64,000 nt of DNA from Eonycteris spelaea (taxonomy: Eukaryota > Chordata > Mammalia > Chiroptera > Pteropodidae). Position numbers and translations under genes: made by a program. The notes under the pieces were generated by a model. That model ran no database searches. It was not told the DNA's origin and saw only the letters and a program-made list of their open reading frames with translations. The stretch lies in NCBI GenBank assembly GCA_003508835.1, contig PUFA01000564.1, positions 62,001-126,000 on the forward strand, read 5' to 3'. Below, piece by piece: positions 59,945-64,000 of the stretch. Each line of letters begins with the position of its first letter. Within the stretch, counting starts at the first letter, position 1.

Positions 59945-62900
59945 TCCACTGTGTGGCCCACAGCAGCCAGGCCAGCAGGGGTCCCCCCGTGCGGCCAGGG
60001 TGGTGCAGACCACGCTGGGGGGCAGGGCAGGACCTGGGCCAGGCCTCGAGGTGGGTGACCGCCCGGAGGCGCTGGTCTGAGGCATGGCGAGGGGCTGGCC
60101 CAGTACCCGCCTGCCCAGCAGAGCCCGGGTCAACATGCTCGGGCTGCTGCCTCGGCCCTCCCCACTGCCCCCGGAACACGCAGCCCGGCGGCTGCCCGCC
60201 CCACCTCACACGTGGGGCTGCGGGGTCAGCCTCCTGCCACGAACCCTTGCAAGCCGGGGGAGATGATGGGGGGCCCGGGCCTGCAACCCCCCAGTCTTTC
60301 CGAACCTCCGAAGGTGCAGGAGGGGGATACGCTTGCCACGTTTGGTGTCTCGGGGAGGATGTGGACACGGGGTGGGCGTGGCCCTGAGTCCTGAGACCCT
60401 GTCCCCATGGCCGGTTGGGGCTGGGTCTCCCTTGGGTGTCCAGAGGGGCTGGGAACCCCGGGTTCTGTGGGCGCAGCCTCCGTTTGCCCGCCGAGACCAG
60501 GCCGGGGCCGTGGAGGTGGACTTGGGCCCGGGCTCGGAGAGGGACAGACCCATCTGGAGTGGCTCACGTGGCTGTGGCGGCTGCGAGTCTGAAATCCGAG
60601 GGGCCCAAGGCTGCAGGTGCGTCCCTGCCTCCTCCTCTGCCATCAGGCCCCAGGCCTGCAGCTGACCGAGCGAGGCCCACCGCGTCCGGGGGGCGTCTGC
60701 TCGCAGGGGAAACACCTCAGGGCGGCGTCTCGTCGGGCGTTGGACCCGAGCCTGGCGCCATGGCCTGCCACGCGAAGTTCACTTGAGGCGGCTCAGAACG
60801 AGGCCGGGGACTCCCCTGCCCTCTTCGGGGTTCTCTGTCAGGTGTGGGCCCCTCCCCTCCGCCTCCCTCCTGGGGCTCTCCCCCACCGCCCCCCACTTCC
60901 CGGTGAGTCAGGGTTTGCAGACAGTCATCTCGGGCTGCGTGTCGTGACGTCCGTGTGGCCTCTCCCTGTGCAGGACCGTAAACCGCCGCGGTCCTCGGGA
61001 GTGTGTCTTGTCAGAGTAAACACTGCTGGGCGCCGGGCCTGGCCGGGGGGCCGGGCTGGCCGCCGCCCGTGGGGGTCAGCCCGGCCGTGGCCCTCGGAGG
61101 TCCCGTCCTTGTCCGGAGAGAGGCCCCACCGGCAGGCTCCTCGGCCGTCTGCCCGCACTCGGGCCCGTGCCGTGGTGGGTCGGGGGAGAGCAGGGCTGGG
61201 GGCTGCGTGCCGGGGCGGGTCCTTCGCGCGCTCACAGCCACCCCGTTCGCGAGTCACCAGTGGAAGGTCTCTGTGTCTCAGCGCGTCCGACACCCTCCGG
61301 ACGCTTCCCAGTTCCCTTCTGTCCTGTTCGTCACCATGTCACAGAGCCCCATGACCGCGTTTGGCGGGCGAAGCCTGGTGGCCGTGGAGGCTGCCCAGGG
61401 GTCGCGCGGTGGGTCCCGGACTCCTTGCCAGGGATAGCGGGGTGCACCCTGGTCACCAGGCCAGGCGGAGCCCTCACCCCTGCCTTCCCCTGGCTCCGTC
61501 CACCCACCTCACGCACACTCCGTGCCTGTGGCCTGATGCCACCGTGCCTGGAGCCCCGCCTGAGACCTGCGACTGGCCGGGAGGCTGGGTCCCCCTGGGC
61601 CTCAGAGGGGTCATGTGGCCGACCTTCTCAGGCCCCAGCAGGGACCCCCACCTGCCTAACCGCACCTCGGGGCTCGAGGTAGCGGGGGCCGTGGACGTGT
61701 GCTGTGCCGGGCCGGGCGTCCGCAGTCCCCGCCAGGGCAGGGGAGCCCGGGGTGGAAAATCACTGGCCCCGTGCTCTGGTTTCCAGGGCTCGTGCCCCAC
61801 AGGGAAGTGGCACAATGGCCCGCCAGCCCCTCTGGCTCCGGTTTCTAATCCCTGCCCGTCCTGGCTCGGGCCGCACACTCCATGTCCCCACACACCCAGG
61901 CCTGGGGTCCCTGCCTGGAGGACGGCTTCTGCTCACAATGAGGGGCTTTGTCACAGGCCCCCAGGAGTGGCGGGCCGGGTCACTGCCCCTGAGGGGCCTG
62001 GTCGGGGGAGCGGTGTCCACAGCCCCGTCCAGAGTCACAGAAATGCCGAGATGGACCCCACCACACTCGCCCCACGCTGCGGGCTCCCCCGCGTCCGAGC
62101 GCGCTGCCCGGCGAAGCCACACGCAGGGTCTTGTCCACGTCAGGAGGAAGCCAGCCCGGGAGCCCCGGGCCCCTGGCCTCGGCTCCCCCACACCTGTCTG
62201 GCAGCTGCTGCCTGCGTCCTCCTGGGCCGAGGGCTGGCCGGCCTTGCGGGGTAAAGCGAAGCTTAGAGTGGGACAAGTTCGCATGCCACACCACAGCCCT
62301 CGAAGTACACCCAGCGTGCCTGGGCTCAGCTCCACTCGGGCGGTCTGACACTCACTCGTCTGAGCCGCCGCTGGTCTTTGGGGCAGGACCCTCCCAGGGA
62401 GGGGACCCCCTGCCTCAGTCTCTTCACTTCCCCTTCCCAGGCGTGGAGGCGGAGGGCGGGGGCTGCGTGGGGGCGGGGGCTGTCCCCACAGGCAGCGGTG
62501 CAGACACCTGCTGCGGGCGTGCCTGGGACCTGGCCCCATTTCCCTCAGGGATGGCCGCCCTGGCCAGGTTCCCCGCACCCCAGAGGACGTGATTCCCTCA
62601 AGTGTCCCCTGGCTGGGCTCCCGAGTCCCGGCCACACGTGACTGCAGAGACCGGCTCTGCCTGGGGAGCAGAAGGGTAGAGGGTGGGCTGGCGAGGGGCC
62701 CCGACCGAGCTGCAGGAGCCCCCCATCTGTGGCGGCACCCCGTGGGAGCCCACAGCCCCCTGCCTCAGGTGGGGGCGGGGAGAGGAGCAAGCACAGTGGG
62801 TCCTCGGGAAGCGCCTCATTCAAGCCCCTGCCCTGCTGGGCGGGGTGGGGGCCGTGGGGAGCCCGCGGGACCTGCCTGCGGCCGGGTCTCTGCCTGTGCT

Positions 62901-62995
62901 GGCCAGGCGTGTGGCTGGCAGTGCCTGAGGCTGCTGGGCGTGTGTTGGGACACGGTAATTGGGGTGGCATGGGGGGGGGTTAAGCTTTACGCAGG
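59945..62995. other. MUC2 distal 5' flank, nothing recognised
   Basis: About 3 kb of GC-rich unique sequence. Open frames on both strands show no known domain and shift composition with GC. No repeat family was identified. Confidence 0.6.
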
Positions 62996-63060
62996 GAGGA
63001 TGAGTAAATAGATAAACCTCAGATAACCTGAATCAATATTTCCTCACGGTGGCCCATGGT
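62996..63060 (+). promoter_or_regulatory. MUC2 proximal enhancer-like cluster (FOXA/GATA/ONECUT-type sites)
   Basis: An AT-rich block in GC-rich DNA contains GTAAATAGATAAAC (FOXA/GATA-like), CAGATAACC (GATA-like) and AATCAATATTT (ONECUT/FOXA-like), 95-190 bp upstream of the TATA box. Established knowledge: intestinal MUC2 transcription depends on CDX2 and GATA factors. The individual site calls are inference. Confidence 0.55.
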
Positions 63061-63154
63061 GGCCCCCACAGCTGTTTTCTTGATAATCTGGCAGACGCCC
63101 CACCCCCTGGCCCCTCCCCTGGCCTCTCCGCCCTCTGCCAGCCCTGCTGGGCCA

Positions 63155-63160
63155 TATAAG
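63155..63160 (+). promoter_or_regulatory. TATA box of MUC2
   Basis: TATAAG within GGGCCATATAAGGCCC, about 53 bp before the ATG. Transcription is expected to start near 63185. Confidence 0.9.
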
Positions 63161-63207
63161 GCCCGGACCCCTGCCCGTCACTCTCCCACACTGCCCCGCC
63201 AGCCGCC

Positions 63208-63283
63208 ATGGGGCCACCGCTAGCGTGCCTGGTGGCCCTCTGCTTGGCCCTGACCTCGGCCAGGGCCTCGGAGCTGCGCAGAG
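63208..63283 (+). CDS. MUC2: MUC2 exon 1 (signal peptide)
   Basis: 25 codons plus one base; donor gtgagc. The first ATG after the predicted cap site; upstream sequence is a short 5' UTR. Confidence 0.96.
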
Positions 63284-63997
63284 GTGAGCAGGGTGGCGGG
63301 CGCTGTGTCTCGGGCAGGGCAGGGTGACCGGGCAGCCGAAGCTCGGGAGTGGGGTGTCCTGCAGCCCCCAGCCCTGCTGACGCTGGGGGACAGGTGCTCA
63401 CGAGCGCCCACCGTCCCCTTGAAAGTGATCACCTGGCCAGAGGGGCTGTCCAGGGGCTGCTCCAGGCAGAAACACCTGAGCTGGCTGGGGTCCACGAGCG
63501 TGGGGGGTGGGGCAGGGGTGTCCAGGAGGCGCCGGGCGGGGGACGCCTCAGGCCCAGGCATCAGACGGGCCAAGAGCCCCGTCTTCAGGAGTCACTTCGT
63601 CCAGAGCAGGCTGGGAACGGGATGAGGACGCCTCTGTCCCAGCGAGGCTGGGCGACCCGGTCCGGCAGAGGCCCCCTGCAGGAGGGCCCCCCGGCCCTGC
63701 GCCGAGACCCCGGGGCTCCGAGCTGCAGCCGGGCACCCAGGGAGGGTCCTGAGGGGGCAGCTGCCACCCCCGTCTGCTCACCCTGCGTCGCCACCCCCTC
63801 CCAGAGGGCAGGGCCCGGAACCACGGCAACAGCGTGTGCAGCACCTGGGGCGACTTCCACTACAGGACCTTCGACGGCGACGTCTTCCGCTTCCCCGGCC
63901 TCTGTGACTACAACCTGGCCTCCGACTGCCGTGACGCCTACCAGGAGTTCGCGCTGCACCTCAGGCGCCAGCCAGGCCGCGACGGGGGCCACCCCAG
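63208..63997 (+). CDS. MUC2: MUC2, intestinal gel-forming mucin-2 (first two exons, truncated at right edge)
   Basis: MUC2 is the main secreted mucin of intestinal goblet cells. Join: 63208-63283, 63805-63997. The ATG sits in a strong context (gccgccATGg). MGPPLACLVALCLALTSARA is a signal peptide followed by SELRR, close to human MUC2. Exon 2 opens the first VWD domain with VCSTWGDFHYRTFDGDVFRF then PGLCDYNLASDC. Only the first ~90 residues of a multi-kilobase coding sequence are present. The gene is divergent from MUC6, with starts about 20 kb apart, which is the conserved arrangement of the 11p15 mucin cluster. Confidence 0.97.
63284..63804 (+). other. MUC2 intron 1
   Basis: 521-bp GT-AG intron (gtgagcagg to ccccctcccag); nothing else recognised. 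Confidence 0.75.
63805..63997 (+). CDS. MUC2: MUC2 exon 2 (D1 start)
   Basis: EGRARNHGNSVCSTWGDFHY through ALHLRRQPGRDGGHPR. It ends AG|gtc three bases before the window edge, phase 2. Confidence 0.95.
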
Positions 63998-64000
63998 GTC

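Noticed and set aside
59520..60058. Open frames rich in HPPIHPS or GWVDRQMDG repeats
   Set aside because: Stop-free translation of the CCATCCATC minisatellite on each strand.

Overview
The window is a GC-rich, gene-dense stretch of a placental mammal genome. It is syntenic with the mucin cluster that lies on human chromosome 11p15.5: AP2A2 (plus strand, 3' half only), then MUC6 (minus strand, complete apart from two small exons I could not place), then about 20 kb without genes, then the start of MUC2 (plus strand). Spliced exons, TATA boxes, poly(A) signals, LINE-1 remnants and GC-rich minisatellites all fit a mammalian, probably subtelomeric, region. I cannot name the species. No primate Alu, rodent B1, ruminant BOV, pig PRE-1, carnivore CAN-SINE or equid ERE could be recognised by eye.

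Region 1 (1-18430): fourteen AP2A2 exons encode the last ~610 residues of the alpha-C (alpha-2) adaptin of the AP-2 clathrin adaptor: end of the trunk solenoid, flexible hinge and appendage (ear). The introns include a GC-AG intron (162-1234), a U12-type AT-AC intron (14782-15547), a ~36-bp minisatellite running right up to and resembling a 3' splice site (4801-5545), a 37-bp minisatellite, and LINE-1 fragments. The gene ends tail-to-tail with MUC6, about 1.5 kb away.

Region 2 (19945-42850): MUC6, the gel-forming mucin of gastric glands and Brunner glands. Twenty-eight 5' exons (42777 down to 32937) encode the signal peptide and three von Willebrand D assemblies. A ~9.2 kb exon (31778-22593) encodes the Pro/Thr/Ser domain and holds 20 copies of a ~378-bp (126-residue) unit. 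Two 3' exons encode the cystine-knot domain. At least eight single-base deficits, mostly in C/G runs, break the frame of otherwise intact exons. The middle of the repeat array is also rich in indels. All assigned splice sites are intact and I saw no nonsense substitution, so I favour consensus error in the assembly over pseudogenisation. A diverged, inverted piece of the Pro/Thr/Ser unit lies in the intron just 5' of the big exon.

Region 3 (42850-63000): intergenic DNA between the divergently transcribed MUC6 and MUC2. It holds simple repeats, small tandem duplications, an antisense LINE-1 piece, a long LINE-1 ORF2 remnant that has drifted to high GC/CpG, a large CCATCCATC minisatellite, and a few GATA-type clusters that could be gut enhancers.

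Region 4 (63000-64000): MUC2 proximal promoter (FOXA/GATA/ONECUT-like sites and a TATA box) and its first two exons, signal peptide and start of D1; the window ends 3 bases into intron 2.
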